64,000 nucleotides of DNA from Site-B1 sp963722665 (GCA_963722665.1 CAVRNW010000042.1:1-64000), one strand, 5' to 3'; shown: positions 1-11,010, numbered from the stretch's first letter. Notes: generated by a model from the sequence alone, not told the origin. Numbers and translations: made by a program.

Positions 1-1
1 A

Positions 2-1031
2 TTTGATTTTACAGGTTTAGGAAGAAGTGAAGGCGAGTTTGCGGAAAGTCATTTTTCGGCAAATGTCGATGATCTAATTTCAGTAAGTAATTAAATATGA
101 ACGCCAACTATGAAGAACCTTCTCTGTTAATTGGACACTCTCTTGGAGGAGCTGCCGTTATTGTTGCAGCATCAAAATTGGACAATGTTGAAGCTATAGC
201 TACTATTGGAGCACCAGCAACTGTAAGTCATGTAAAAAATTTGTTTTCACATGGAATTGATGAGATTGATGAAGAAGGAGAGGCTGAAATTAATATTGGA
301 GGGAGACCATTTAAAATTAATCCTCAATTTCTGGCTGATTTTGATAAAACCGACTTGCCTGCAGTTGTAAAAGAGTTGCGAAAACCATTACTAATGACGC
401 ATTTCCTTCTATATAAAATAGTTAGGTAAACAATGCAGAAAAGTTATATCATCATGCACATCATCCTAAAAGCTTTATAACCTTAGATGATGCGGACCAT
501 TTACTTTCAAATCCAAAGGACAGTATTTATGTTGGTAACGTTATTGGTACTTCGGTTCAGCGTTATTTCCCTCAGCAAGAAAATATGATGTTGGAAACCA
601 AAGGTGAACAGCTTGTAGGTCATTTAAACCTAATTGAAGATAATTTTACAACCTCAATTCAAACGCCTAAACATTCTATGATAGCTGACGAACCAGCATC
701 AATTGGTGGAGATGATTTTGGACCTTCACCATATGACTATTTAAATGCTGGGTTGGTAGCTTGCACGGCAATGACTCTTAAACTCTATGCTCGTCGAAAA
801 AATTGGGACTTACGTGAAATATTTGTTTACGTTTCACATTCCAGAAAACATAGTGATGATTTAAATATTGAGGTTGAAAAACCTAAATACTTAGACTATA
901 TTAGTAAGAAATTAAAGTTTGTTGGTGATTTGAATGAAAAACAGAAACAACGTCTAAAAGAAATTGCTTCTAAATGTCCCGTGCATAAAACAATTGCTAG
1001 CGAAGTTATTTTTGATACAACCTTAATATAA
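2..1031 (+). pseudogene. Bifunctional alpha/beta hydrolase-OsmC protein, 5' truncated, frameshifted
   Basis: The gene enters the window already open. Frame 2 reads FDFTGLGRSEGEF until a stop at 92-94; the protein resumes in frame 1 with the hydrolase nucleophile elbow GHSLGG at 133-150 (Ser as nucleophile). A second break near 400-430 shifts it to the frame reading NNAEKLYHHAHHPKSF and DDADHLL, which carries the hydrolase histidine region and runs without interruption into an OsmC domain (about 590-1031). The OsmC part has the two expected cysteines, in VACTAMT and CPVHKTI. Such hydrolase-OsmC fusions are known; the OsmC half normally reduces organic hydroperoxides and the hydrolase substrate is unknown. 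The breaks look like indel errors because the protein continues normally after each one. The true start lies outside the window. Confidence 0.8.
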
Positions 1032-1040
1032 ATATAAGCA

Positions 1041-1314
1041 ATGAGTACAGTAGAAAATGTTAAAGCATACTTTAAAAAAAAATTAAATAAAAAGGAACCG
1101 GGTTTAGCTCCTGAAGGAGTGTGTCCAAATTGTTGGGGAAAACAAGAATGGGATAACGAATTTCTATAAAATTAATAAATCTAAAGATACTCTTCCAGAA
1201 TCAGAAGTCTATAATTCCTTCATAAAAGATGTGGTTGTTAAACTTGACAAAATCACCTTAAATAAGGATACATATACCTGTGAAACTTGCAAAATGAGTT
1301 ATAAGAAATCATAA
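1041..1314 (+). pseudogene. Small zinc-ribbon-like protein, one frameshift
   Basis: An ATG at 1041, 9 bases after the OsmC stop, opens a small protein beginning MSTVENVKAYF and containing CPNCWGKQEW. The frame stops at 1167-1169, but a shift near 1160-1170 restores a reading that runs to TAA at 1312-1314 with SEVYNSFIKDVVVKLDKI and a second cysteine pair CETCK. Two CxxC pairs in about 90 residues suggest a zinc ribbon. I recall similar proteins as conserved hypotheticals in flavobacteria, but no function is known to me. The spacing suggests co-transcription with the hydrolase-OsmC gene. Confidence 0.6.
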
Positions 1315-1341
1315 ACCGTCACAAAGGAACAATTACCTCCT

Positions 1342-4300
1342 ATGAAAAGTCAAATTAAAGTTCTATTTGTAATTATATCTATGCTCATTTTTAATGCATG
1401 TGCAACTTATAAGCCTCAATATAAGGACTCTAATTGGAAGATCGATTTTCCGGAAAAGGAAGTTCTACATTCCTTCTACTTAATAGGTGATGCAGGAAAT
1501 TCACCTTTAGGTACTGCTTCAGAGGCTACTTAAAGCATTTAAAAATGAATTGGATAAGGCTTCAAAAAATAGTACCGCCATTTTTTTAGGTGATAATATT
1601 TATCCGAATGGTCTTCCAAAAAAAGGAGATGATGGTAGGGAATTTGCAGAACATCAGCTAAATATTCAAGCTGAAACAGTATCAAATTTTGAAGGGAGAA
1701 CTATTTTTATTCCGGGAAATCATGATTGGTACAATGATGGTGTAAAAGGACTGAAAAGACAGGAGAATTATATAGAAGATTTGCTTGGTAAAAACTCCTT
1801 TTTACCGGAAAATGGTTGTCCGATCGAAAGGGTTAATATTAATGATGATATTGTATTAATTATTGTAGATTCTGTATGGTACTTAGCTAATTGGGATGAT
1901 CATCCTACCATAAACGATGATTGTGAAATTAAAACAAGAACTAAATTTTTTGATGAACTAGAGGGGAAGATAAAAAAAGCAAGAGGAAAAACCACCCTTA
2001 TTGCTATACATCACCCTATGTTCACAAATGGATCTCACGGAGGACAATATTCATTCGGGAGTCACATGTCACCCTTACCGGTATTAGGCACATTAAAAAA
2101 TATTATTCGAAAAACGGGAGGAGTGACTACCGTAGACTGTACAAAACAAATTATATAATGAGTTTAGAAAACGGATCATAACCCTTTCTCAAGAAAATGA
2201 TAAGACCATTTTTGTGATCTGGACACGATCATAATTTGCAATATATCGTTCAGGATAATTTACCTCAAATCGTAAGTGGTTCAGGCTCTAAGGTTAACGC
2301 GACTCGAAATGTTGGTAATGGCCAGTTTTCTTATGGAACATCAGGTTATGCAAGACTGGATATTTTTAAAGACGGATCCTCAAATGTGAGGTTTTATTCT
2401 GCGGAAAAAAATGATGTTGTGTTTCAAACTCAAGTCCTAAAATCAGATCATAAGAAGATCTTATCAATTAAATAATTCTAACTTTCCTGGTGTTAAAACG
2501 GCATCCATTTATAGCGATCAAGAGGTGACAAAAGGAAAATTTTATAGATCACTGTGGGGAGAACGTTATCGCAGGTATTATGGAACAAAGATAAATGTAC
2601 CAACTGTAAATTTAGATACATTATTTGGAGGTTTAATTCCCATTAGAAAAGGAGGGGGACATCAATCTAAATCCTTAAGATTAAAAGATAAAGAGGGAAA
2701 AGAGTATGTTATGAGAGCTCTTCGAAAAAATGCAGTTCAGTATTTACAAGCAGTAGCTTTTAAAGACCAATATATTGAAGGGCAGTTTAATGATACATAT
2801 ACAGAAGACTTGCTGCTAGATGTTTTTACAGGATCACATCCCTATGCACCGTTTACCATTGCTACTTTATCAAATGCTGTTGGAGTTTACCATACAAATC
2901 CTGTTTTGTATTATGTTCCAAAGCAAAATGCCATTGGTGAATTCAATGATGAATTTGGTGATGAGTTATATATGATTGAAGAACACACTTCAGATGGACA
3001 TGGAGATAAAGCCAGTTTTGGATTCTCCAATAAAATTTTAAGTACAGATGATTTATTGAAGAAATTACATAAAAATGAGGATCATATTTTAGATGAAGCG
3101 GCTTATATAAGAGCGCGTTTATTTGATATGCTCATCGGTGATTGGGACAGGCATGAAGATCAATGGCGCTGGGCAAGATTTAAGGAGAAAGATAAAACAA
3201 TTTACAGGCCAATACCAAGAGATAGGGATCAGGCGTTTTCAAAAATGGCAGATGGGGCTTTATTAAGTTTTGCTACTAAAGTAGTGCCTGCGTTACGCTT
3301 GATGCAAAGTTATGATGAAGATTTAAAAAGTGTTAAATGGTTCAACCTTGAACCTTATCCACTGGATATGGCATTAATTAATGAATCTGGAAGAGATGTG
3401 TGGAATGCTCAAGTTAAGAAAATAGTAGAAAATTTAACTGACGATGTTATTGATGAGGCTTTTAGTTATTTTCCTAACGAAGTCAATGACGAAACCATTC
3501 AAGACATCAAAAGGAAACTCCAGGGAAGAAGAAGGAATCTTCAAAAGATATCGGAAGCTTATTATAAGCATATTAACAAATTCGGGGTTATAAAAGGGAC
3601 GGATAAGGACGATTGGTTTGAAATTGAACGTTTGCCGTTAGGAGAAACCAAAGTAACTGCTTTTCGCATTAAGAAGGGAAAGAAAGCGGACGTATTCCTT
3701 GAAAGAATATATACATGCAATGACACCAAAGAAATCTGGATTTATGGGTTGGATGATAAAGACGTTTATAGAGTTTCCGGATATGGTAAGAATCTTATTA
3801 AAGTTAGATTAATTGGTGGTCAGAATAATGACTCATATAACATATTGAATGGCAGGAGTCTTAAAATTTATGATTATAAATCAAAGGAAAATACGTTTGT
3901 AACTACTAAAGGAGACATAAAATTAACCGACGATTATGAAACGAATGTTTATGATTACAAAAAATTAAAAAACAGCTCTAATCAATTACTTCCGTCCATT
4001 GGTGCTAATCCAGATGATGGACTTAAAATAGGGTTTTTAAATACACTCACCAGTTATGGTTTCGAACGCAATCCGTTTACCTCTCAACATTCTTTTGGGG
4101 CATCTTACTATTTTGCGACACAAGGTTATGATCTAAGTTATAATGGTGAATTTGCGAATGTTATTGGCCACATGAATTTAGGTGTGAAAGTGCATTTTAC
4201 AAGCCCCAATTTTGCTAAGAATTTTTTTGGCTATGGCAACGAAACACCTAATCCGGAAGCAGATGAGAGAGATGGAATAGATGTGGATTTAGATTATAAT

Positions 4301-5026
4301 CGTGTAAAATTAAGGACCCTTACATTTTCACCTTCTTTAATTTGGAAAGGACGAATGGGTGCTAGTTTTGAAATGGGAGTTGCATATGAGTCTTATGAAG
4401 TTGAAGAAACGGAAGGTCGCTTTATTAATCAAATCATTGGAGAAGATATTGAAGTTGGTAATGATTTCTATGGTATAAGTGCTAAGTATCATTATTCTAA
4501 TTATGATAATGAAGCTTTTCCAACCTTAGGGATGCTGGTAGCTTTGGAAACGGGTTACAAAAATAATGTTGACACTTCTAAAGGTTTTGGATATATAATT
4601 CCGGAACTAGCTTTTAACTATAAATTAATACCAAACGGGCAACTGGTTTTGGCAACAAAACTTAAAGCTCAATTTAATTTGGGTGACGGTTTTGAGTTTT
4701 ATCAAGCAGCAAATATTGGTGCGAATAATGGTTTGAGAGGATATCGAAATGAACGATTTACAGGCAAGAGTGCTTTTGTGCAAAGTACAGATTTACGTTT
4801 AAATTTACGAAAGATAAAAACAGGATTATTACCGTTAAATATCGGTCTTTATGGTGGAGCGGATTATGGTCGAGTTTGGTTTGACGGTGAAGATTCCGAT
4901 AGATGGAATACTTCCGTAGGTGGAGGTGTATTTGCCAATGCAGCAGATATGATAACATTAAATTTATCGGCTTTTAATAGTGATGATGGCTTACTCTTAG
5001 CTTTTAAATTGGGCTTCGGGTTTTAA
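1342..5026 (+). pseudogene. Calcineurin-like metallophosphatase fused to an Omp85-type beta-barrel, frameshifted
   Basis: A single protein of about 1,225 residues is spread over several frames. The start at 1342 gives a lipoprotein signal (MLIFNACATYK). Phosphatase motifs follow in order: LIGDAGN, FLGDNIYPNG, PGNHDWY, IHHPMF and GHDHN (about 2223), the metal-binding set of calcineurin-like phosphoesterases. From about 2525 a long intact stretch ends in a C-terminal barrel with LRGYRNERFTGKSAF, the RGY/RGF signature of Omp85/BamA barrels, and finishes in FKLGFGF with the terminal aromatic residue typical of outer membrane proteins. Frame breaks lie near 1530, 2125-2145, 2215-2240 and 2465-2525. 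Similar phosphatase-barrel fusions are common in flavobacteria; the phosphatase domain may be held at or passed through the outer membrane. The substrate is unknown. Confidence 0.8.
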
Positions 5027-5048
5027 TTAATTAGAAATTGAAATAAAA

Positions 5049-5582
5049 ATGTTAAAAAAAATAGTACTGTGCATCTTACTATTAAATTATTTTGGAATAT
5101 TTTCTCAAAGTGAAGCGGCAAAAACCTCTGGAGATGTTTTATTATATGCAATGCCAGTGGCTGCTTTAGGCACTACTTTGATTAACGGAGATAAAGATGG
5201 GTCTTGGCAATTTTTAAAAGGTTTTGCATTGAATGGAATTACTACTGTCAGTTTAAAATTAATAATAAAAAAGGAACGCCCTGATATGTCAAACAATAAC
5301 TCCTTTCCTTCCGGTCACACATCTACAACCTTCCAAAGTGCCGCATTTTTGCAAAAGCGATATGGTTGGAAATTTGGTATTCCCGCTTATGCCTTAGCGA
5401 GTTATTGCGGCATTACTAGGTTGAATGCCAATAAACATGATTTTGTAGATATTTTATCCGGAGCAGTAATAGGAGTTGGAAGTGCTTATTTGTTTACTAC
5501 ACCTTATCAAAAAGAACATATGGAATTAACTTTTTCTAAAAGTGAAAAGTCCTTTCTTATAGGATATAGGTATAAGTTTTGA
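5049..5582 (+). CDS. PAP2-family phosphatase
   Basis: A 177-residue protein with an N-terminal signal peptide (cut near FGIFSQSEA) and the three PAP2 phosphatase motifs: KKERPD (motif 1), PSGHTS (motif 2, catalytic His) and TRLNANKHDFVDILSG (motif 3, second catalytic His and Asp). The family removes phosphate from lipid phosphates such as phosphatidate or undecaprenyl diphosphate, usually facing the periplasm. It starts 22 bases after the metallophosphatase-barrel gene, so two phosphatases are probably co-expressed. The exact substrate cannot be read from the sequence. Confidence 0.85.
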   Translation: MLKKIVLCILLLNYFGIFSQSEAAKTSGDVLLYAMPVAALGTTLINGDKDGSWQFLKGFALNGITTVSLKLIIKKERPDMSNNNSFPSGHTSTTFQSAAFLQKRYGWKFGIPAYALASYCGITRLNANKHDFVDILSGAVIGVGSAYLFTTPYQKEHMELTFSKSEKSFLIGYRYKF

Positions 5583-5603
5583 AATATATCTATCAAAAAT
5601 TAA

Positions 5604-6449
5604 TTAATGTAATTTGAATTCATAAAGATTTCCGCCTAACCCAAAAGTATATTCATCGGCCAGATAAAGGGTTTGGTTATCTTTAAAAAATACACTTTCT
5701 TTTTGGGTAATAAAATCAAATTTATATTCCTTTACTTTTCCATTAAAAAAATCGTCATCTTTAAAATCTGTAAATAGTAAAAGAGCTGTTGGGGTCAACA
5801 GAACCATTTTGGATTTGTCCGGACTTATATCAGCAGACGTGGTCCAGCATGTTAATTTATCGCAATATGATTGATAAGCACCTATTTTTTGCGCCTCATA
5901 TTTTCCTGGTTTGGCCGGCAATTTATATAATGTTGTCTTACCGTGATGTTCATCAACTCTACTTTTTGTGAATAAATAAAGATTATCGTTCATATAAAAA
6001 AAAGCCTCGCAGTCAAAGTAGAATTCTTTATTTTTAGGTGGAAATGCTTTTTGTTCAGGATAATTAAAATAGATTTTTTCCGAATTGACAGGTATCTTAC
6101 TTTCAAGATCTTTCTTTTTAATTTTTAAAATGACCAGATCCCTTCTTTTATTTTTATTATTCCCAAAATCTCCAATATAAAGGTTGCCTTCATTATCAGT
6201 TGTAAGATCTTCCCAGTCATGGTTTTCCGCATTTACCTTGATGGATGTTACAATCTCACCATTCAAATTTGTTCCATAAACCAATGAGGAATTACCGGCG
6301 TCGTTTACCATCCATATAAGATCCGACCCTAGCACATTTTGGGCACCTGATACTTCCCTTAGCGTATAAGGCAAATCAGCAACGATCTTTAAATCTTTTG
6401 AATTACAACTAAAAAAAATCACAACGATAAACCAAATTATTTTTCTCAA
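5604..6449 (-). CDS. Conserved lipoprotein, probable beta-propeller
   Basis: A 281-residue protein starting MRKIIWFIVVIFFSCNSKD, a lipoprotein signal with Cys in FFSCN. The rest is made of repeated strand-rich units such as DLIWMVNDAGN, DWEDLTTDNEGNLYIGDFGNN and LYLADEYTFGLGGNLYEF, which suggests a beta-propeller. I know of similar conserved flavobacterial hypotheticals but no function. It converges on the PAP2 gene with a 21-base gap and diverges from the BaiN-like gene. Confidence 0.65.
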   Translation of the reverse strand: MRKIIWFIVVIFFSCNSKDLKIVADLPYTLREVSGAQNVLGSDLIWMVNDAGNSSLVYGTNLNGEIVTSIKVNAENHDWEDLTTDNEGNLYIGDFGNNKNKRRDLVILKIKKKDLESKIPVNSEKIYFNYPEQKAFPPKNKEFYFDCEAFFYMNDNLYLFTKSRVDEHHGKTTLYKLPAKPGKYEAQKIGAYQSYCDKLTCWTTSADISPDKSKMVLLTPTALLLFTDFKDDDFFNGKVKEYKFDFITQKESVFFKDNQTLYLADEYTFGLGGNLYEFKLH

Positions 6450-6563
6450 AGCTTACATATATTAAATAAGCCATAAATTTACACAGTAATTTTTAATATT
6501 CCTCAAAATGCACTTTGAGGGTTCAATTAATTGTCATTCTTGCTAAATCAGGAATCTAAAAAA

Positions 6564-7779
6564 ATGATGCAATACGATGTTATTATAATTGGCGGTGGAG
6601 CAGCAGGATTTTTTGCTGCAATAAATATTGCTGAACAAAACCCTGAATTAAAAGTAACTATTTTAGAACGAGGAAGTCAAGTGCTCACTAAAGTAAAAGT
6701 TTCCGGAGGGGGTCGTTGTAATATTACTCACGCTGAATTTGATCCGAAAGAATTAGTTCTAAATTATCCTAGGGGAGAAAAAGAATTAATAGGTCCTTTC
6801 CATAAATTTATGACAGGAGATACCATTGATTGGTTTGAAAAAAGAGGAGTACAACTAAAAATTGAAGAAGATGGCAGGATGTTTCCAAAAACTGATTCAT
6901 CTCAAACAATAATTGATTGTTTTTTTAAGGAAGTTAATAAACACAAGATTGAAGTATTCAAAAATAGATCAGTAAAACACATTTCTAAAAAAGAAAATAA
7001 TTGGCTGGTAGAAACTGCCGATGAACGATTTTCCTCTAGGAATCTTTTGGTAGCAACCGGAAGCAATTTAAAAGTTTGGAATATTTTAAAGGAATTAGGA
7101 CATACCATTGTTAAACCTGTACCATCATTATTTACTTTTAATATCAACGATGAAAGAATTAAAAATATTCCAGGAGTGGTAGTAAACAATGTTACAGTTA
7201 AGGTTTTGGGTAGCCAATTGGAATCGCAAGGTCCTTTACTTATTACTCATTGGGGAATGAGTGCGCCGGCAATTTTAAAACTATCTGCCTTTGGGGCTGT
7301 GGAGTTGGCTAGATTAAAATATATATTTAAAATAGCCGTGAATTTTGTGTCCCTTCCTCATGATGAGGTTTTGCAAGTCTTAAAAGATTCTAAACATGAT
7401 TTTGCAAAAAGAACGACAATATAATTCGCCACAATTTACTTTGCCAAAGCGCTTATGGCATGAACTTGTACTGGCATCAAAAATAAATGAAGGAACCCGA
7501 TGGGCCGATGTTAATAAGAATCAGTTAGAAGAATTAGCAAAACAGTTAACAAAAGCCACTTTTCAAGTCGGTGGGAAAAGCACGTTCAAGGAAGAATTTG
7601 TAACAGCCGGAGGAGTTGATCTAAAAGAGATCAATTTTAAAACATTTGAAAGCAGACTGCATAAAAACTTATATTTTGCAGGTGAAATATTAAACATTGA
7701 TGCAGTAACAGGAGGCTTTAATTTTCAAAATGCCTGGACAGGAGCCTATATTGCTGCTAGTTCTATAGCACAGAATTAA
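6564..7779 (+). pseudogene. BaiN/HI0933-family NAD(P)/FAD-dependent oxidoreductase, one frameshift
   Basis: The start is taken at the ATG at 6564 because the Rossmann motif VIIIGGGAAGFFAA follows within a few residues; an upstream TTG at 6531 would add an unconvincing tail. The family motif KVKVSGGGRCNITHAEF is present. The frame breaks near 7395-7420 in an A-rich stretch; the other frame continues with SPQFTLPKRLWHELV and ends with the C-terminal FAD-binding signature NIDAVTGGFNFQNAWTGAYIA. Total length of about 405 residues fits the family. Members are flavoproteins of poorly known substrate. A single base indel explains the break. Confidence 0.8.
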
Positions 7780-7798
7780 ATTAAAATTTATTTACTCG

Positions 7799-8329
7799 AT
7801 GAATTCATTTATAGCACTTTTAAGAGGGATTAATGTTGGAGGCCATAAAAAGATATTAATGACCGATTTGAGGATGTTATTCGAAAAATTAGATTTTAAA
7901 AATGTTAGGACATTTATACAAAGTGGGAATGTAATGTTTCATACCGATGAAGTGAATACAACAAAAATGGAGTGTAAAATTAAGGATCAAATATTAAGTG
8001 ATTTTGGGTATGATGTAACAGTTTTAGTTAAAACACCTTCAGAAATAAAATCAATTTTAAACCAATGTCCTTTTATAGGAGAAAAAAAGGAGGGCAGTTA
8101 TTTTACTTTATTCAATAAATCCCCTAATTCAGAATCAATTGAATTAATGAATAAAATATCATACCCTAATGAAGAATTTCTTATAACCAATTCCTGTATT
8201 TATTTTTATAGTTCTTTAGGATATGGAAATGTTAAATTCAATAATAATTTATTCGAAAAAAAACTGGGAGTATCTTCTACGTCAAGGAATTTTAGAACAT
8301 TATCGAAGTTGATCGAATTGTCTAATTAA
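7799..8329 (+). CDS. DUF1697 domain protein
   Basis: A 176-residue protein with the family hallmark near its N-terminus, FIALLRGINVGGHKKI, followed by MTDLRMLFEKLDFKNVRTFIQSGN. DUF1697 proteins are soluble and have no established function. The length matches the family and the gene is intact. Its 3' end overlaps the end of the convergent TspO gene by 8 bases. Confidence 0.85.
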   Translation: MNSFIALLRGINVGGHKKILMTDLRMLFEKLDFKNVRTFIQSGNVMFHTDEVNTTKMECKIKDQILSDFGYDVTVLVKTPSEIKSILNQCPFIGEKKEGSYFTLFNKSPNSESIELMNKISYPNEEFLITNSCIYFYSSLGYGNVKFNNNLFEKKLGVSSTSRNFRTLSKLIELSN

Positions 8330-8801
8330 GTTGCCAAATCGAGAAATTGAGTAAAGTTGCAAATGAGACCCATATTAAATAAGGGATTAGTAAATATGCG
8401 GCAATATTGCTGACGACCTTAAACCATTTGTAGGTTAAAATAATCAGCACCAATAAAATTAAAATCACAATAAGCGCAAATCCCGGACTTCTAAAACCAA
8501 AAAAGACAATACTCCATAAGCCATTAAACAAAAGCTGAAATATAAAATGATACATGGCAGTCTTGACCCATTTATGGTAAAAGCCTTTAGACCAAACAAT
8601 TCCCGCCGCAATTCCCATTAAAATATACAACAGTGTCCAGACAGGAGCAAAAATCCAGCCAGGTGGATTAAAAACTGGCTTATTCAAGGTCACATACCAG
8701 GTGTCTATGGAGCTTTGAGTTGCAAAACCAGAAAAGAATCCAATTCCCAGGCATACAGCGACAGCGATTAAAATTTTAGGTATTTTTTTCAATTGTAGCA
8801 C
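8322..8801 (-). CDS. tspO: TspO/MBR family membrane protein
   Basis: A 159-residue protein with about five membrane segments. It carries the TspO signature VTLNKPVFNPPGWIFAPVWTLLYILMG and the later FQLLFNGLWSIVFFG and FATLLNFSIWQLN. TspO proteins bind porphyrins and related ligands in the membrane; their bacterial role is tied to tetrapyrrole and stress responses. The gene diverges from the mevalonate genes and converges on the DUF1697 gene. Confidence 0.9.
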   Translation of the reverse strand: MLQLKKIPKILIAVAVCLGIGFFSGFATQSSIDTWYVTLNKPVFNPPGWIFAPVWTLLYILMGIAAGIVWSKGFYHKWVKTAMYHFIFQLLFNGLWSIVFFGFRSPGFALIVILILLVLIILTYKWFKVVSNIAAYLLIPYLIWVSFATLLNFSIWQLN

Positions 8802-8869
8802 GTTTGGTTGGAATACTAAGGTAATAATTTAATTAAAACATCAACATTTTAAAACGCAAACTAAAAAGT

Positions 8870-8877
8870 TATCTTTG
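8870..8877 (+). promoter_or_regulatory. Promoter -7 element of mvaD
   Basis: TATCTTTG matches the Bacteroidota -7 consensus TAnnTTTG exactly and lies 17 bases before the mvaD start, in the divergent gap with tspO. No clear -33 TTTG is seen at the usual distance. Confidence 0.45.
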
Positions 8878-8894
8878 TAAATTAATAGTCTAAG

Positions 8895-9977
8895 ATGAAA
8901 GAATCCCAATTTTTATCAACTCAATATAGTCAAAACGTCGAACTAGGAAAGTTTACCTGGGAATCTCCTAGTAATATTGCTTTGATTAAATATTGGGGAA
9001 AAAAAGAAAATCAAATTCCTGAGAATCCATCAATAAGTTTTACTCTGGATGTTTGCAAAACGACAACAACTCTCTCTTTTTCACAAAAAACTAAAAAAAA
9101 TGGCGCATTTTCTTTTGATTTGTTTTTTGACGGAAAACAAAAGGATGAGTTTAAGCCAAAAATCAATACATTTTTTAATAGGATAGAGACATATTTGCCT
9201 TTTTTAAAGAACTATCATTTTATAATAGAAACGTCAAATTCCTTTCCTCATAGTTCCGGAATTGCATCTTCTGCGAGTGGGATGAGTGCTTTGGCATTAT
9301 GCCTTATGAGTATTGAAAAACAATTAAATCCAGAAATGTCACAGGATTACTTTATTAAAAAAGCCTCTTTTTTGGCCCGGTTGGGTTCTGGAAGCGCTTG
9401 CCGAAGTGTTGAAGGGGATCTTGTTGTTTGGGGAAAGCACAAAGAAATAGAGGGAAGTTCTGATTTGTATGGAGTTAAATACCCTTTACAGGTTCATGAA
9501 AACTTTAAAAATTATCAGGATACTATTCTGTTAGTTGATAAGGGTGAAAAGCAGGTGAGCAGTTCAATAGGACATAACTTAATGCACGGACATCCTTTCG
9601 CTTCTCAACGATTTGACCAGGCTAATAGTAATCTTATTAAATTAATCCCAATTTTAAAAAATGGAGATCTTAAAGCATTTATTGAAATAATGGAAAGCGA
9701 AGCATTAACACTTCATGCCATGATGATGACAAGTCTGCCTTATTATATACTTATGAAACCTAATACCTTGGAAATCATAAACAGAATTTGGAAATTCAGG
9801 GAAAAAACCGGATTAAATATTGGTTTTACTTTGGATGCCGGAGCCAATGTTCATGTTTTGTATCCAGAAAAGGAATCCGATAAAATTTATGAATTCATTA
9901 AGAATGAGTTAGTTGCATATTGTCAAAACGGTCATTATATTTGCGACAAAATTGGTTTTGGCGCAAAATATATTTAA
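8895..9977 (+). CDS. mvaD: Diphosphomevalonate decarboxylase
   Basis: A 360-residue GHMP-superfamily protein. The diagnostic N-terminal motif SNIALIKYWGKK and the ATP-binding loop SSGIASSASGMSALAL are present, followed by the LARLGSGSACRS segment typical of this enzyme. It decarboxylates mevalonate 5-diphosphate with ATP to isopentenyl diphosphate in the cytoplasm. It heads a same-strand series with mevalonate kinase and a prenyltransferase; the other mevalonate genes of this window lie at 54.8-57.1 kb. Confidence 0.93.
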   Translation: MKESQFLSTQYSQNVELGKFTWESPSNIALIKYWGKKENQIPENPSISFTLDVCKTTTTLSFSQKTKKNGAFSFDLFFDGKQKDEFKPKINTFFNRIETYLPFLKNYHFIIETSNSFPHSSGIASSASGMSALALCLMSIEKQLNPEMSQDYFIKKASFLARLGSGSACRSVEGDLVVWGKHKEIEGSSDLYGVKYPLQVHENFKNYQDTILLVDKGEKQVSSSIGHNLMHGHPFASQRFDQANSNLIKLIPILKNGDLKAFIEIMESEALTLHAMMMTSLPYYILMKPNTLEIINRIWKFREKTGLNIGFTLDAGANVHVLYPEKESDKIYEFIKNELVAYCQNGHYICDKIGFGAKYI

Positions 9978-9987
9978 TTTAAAAGTG

Positions 9988-9995
9988 TATATTTG
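9988..9995 (+). promoter_or_regulatory. Possible internal promoter -7 element before mevalonate kinase
   Basis: TATATTTG fits TAnnTTTG and sits 45 bases before the kinase start. It may give the kinase and prenyltransferase a promoter of their own. No clear -33 box was found. Confidence 0.35.
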
Positions 9996-10039
9996 ATCAA
10001 TTCCATTTTAAGCATATATAATAACCTGTTGACTTATTT

Positions 10040-10969
10040 ATGAAAGGACCTTTATTTTACTCAAAAATCTTACTCTTTGGTGAGTATGGAATTATCAAAG
10101 ATTCTAAGGGTTTATCAATTCCGTATAACTTTTTTAATGGTGCTCTAAAAAAGGATAAGAATCCTACCGAACAGGCAAAGAGGTCCAATGCCAAGTTAAA
10201 AACATTTGTAGCATATTTAAAAACTCTGGATACTGGGCTGGTAACTTTTGATTTTGAGAAATTAATCGAAGATGTTGAATCAGGAATGTATTTTGACTCA
10301 TCAATTCCTCAGGGGTATGGTGTTGGAAGCAGCGGAGCTTTGGTAGCGGCTATTTATGACAAATATGCACAAAATAAGATAACCGTTTTAGAAAATTTAA
10401 CTCGAGATAAATTGCTAAAATTGAAGTCTGTTTTTTCAGAAATGGAATCCTTTTTTCATGGAAAGTCTTCAGGATTAGATCCGTTAAACAGTTATTTAAG
10501 TTTACCTATTCTTATCAATTCCAAGGATAATATTGAAGCAACCGGAATTCCAACTCAAAGCACCAATGGTAAGGGAGCTGTCTTTTTATTGGATAGTGGG
10601 ATTACAGGTGAAACAGCACCAATGGTTAGAATCTTCATGGAAAATATGAAGCAGGAAGGTTTCCGTAAAATGATAAAGGATCAGTTTATAAAACACACTG
10701 ATGCCTGCGTTGAGGACTTTTTGAAAGGAGATATTAAGTCTTTATTCAAGAATACGAAAAGCCTGTCTAAAGTAGTTCTAAATCATTTTAAACCTATGAT
10801 TCCTCAACAATTTCATGAACTATGGAAAAAAGGAATTGAGTCTAATGCCTATTATTTAAAACTATGTGGATCAGGTGGAGGAGGCTATATTCTTGGATTT
10901 ACTGAAGATCTGGAAAAAGCAAAACAATCTCTTGAAAATCACAAATTAGAAGTCGTTTACAGCTTTTAA
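10040..10969 (+). CDS. Mevalonate kinase-like GHMP kinase
   Basis: A 309-residue GHMP kinase with the N-terminal SKILLFGEYGIIKDSKG, the phosphate-binding loop QGYGVGSSGALVAA and the C-terminal KLCGSGGGGYILGF. The N-terminal LFGEYG box is typical of mevalonate kinases. It would phosphorylate mevalonate at the 5-hydroxyl. Placement directly after mvaD supports this role. Specificity between mevalonate and phosphomevalonate cannot be proven from sequence, but the GYDIA-type kinase at 54.8 kb is the better candidate for the second step. Confidence 0.85.
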   Translation: MKGPLFYSKILLFGEYGIIKDSKGLSIPYNFFNGALKKDKNPTEQAKRSNAKLKTFVAYLKTLDTGLVTFDFEKLIEDVESGMYFDSSIPQGYGVGSSGALVAAIYDKYAQNKITVLENLTRDKLLKLKSVFSEMESFFHGKSSGLDPLNSYLSLPILINSKDNIEATGIPTQSTNGKGAVFLLDSGITGETAPMVRIFMENMKQEGFRKMIKDQFIKHTDACVEDFLKGDIKSLFKNTKSLSKVVLNHFKPMIPQQFHELWKKGIESNAYYLKLCGSGGGGYILGFTEDLEKAKQSLENHKLEVVYSF

Positions 10970-11010
10970 TTTCAAGTCATTCTAAATGGCTAATAATCTT
11001 TTTTAAACTT

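Noticed and set aside
1342..2530. Frame breaks as programmed frameshifting
   Set aside because: No consistent slippery heptamer with a downstream structure is seen, breaks go in different directions and occur in many unrelated genes.
6501..6520. Stem-loop CCTCAAA/TTTGAGG as a terminator
   Set aside because: It lacks a T tract and lies between divergent gene starts, so its role is unclear.
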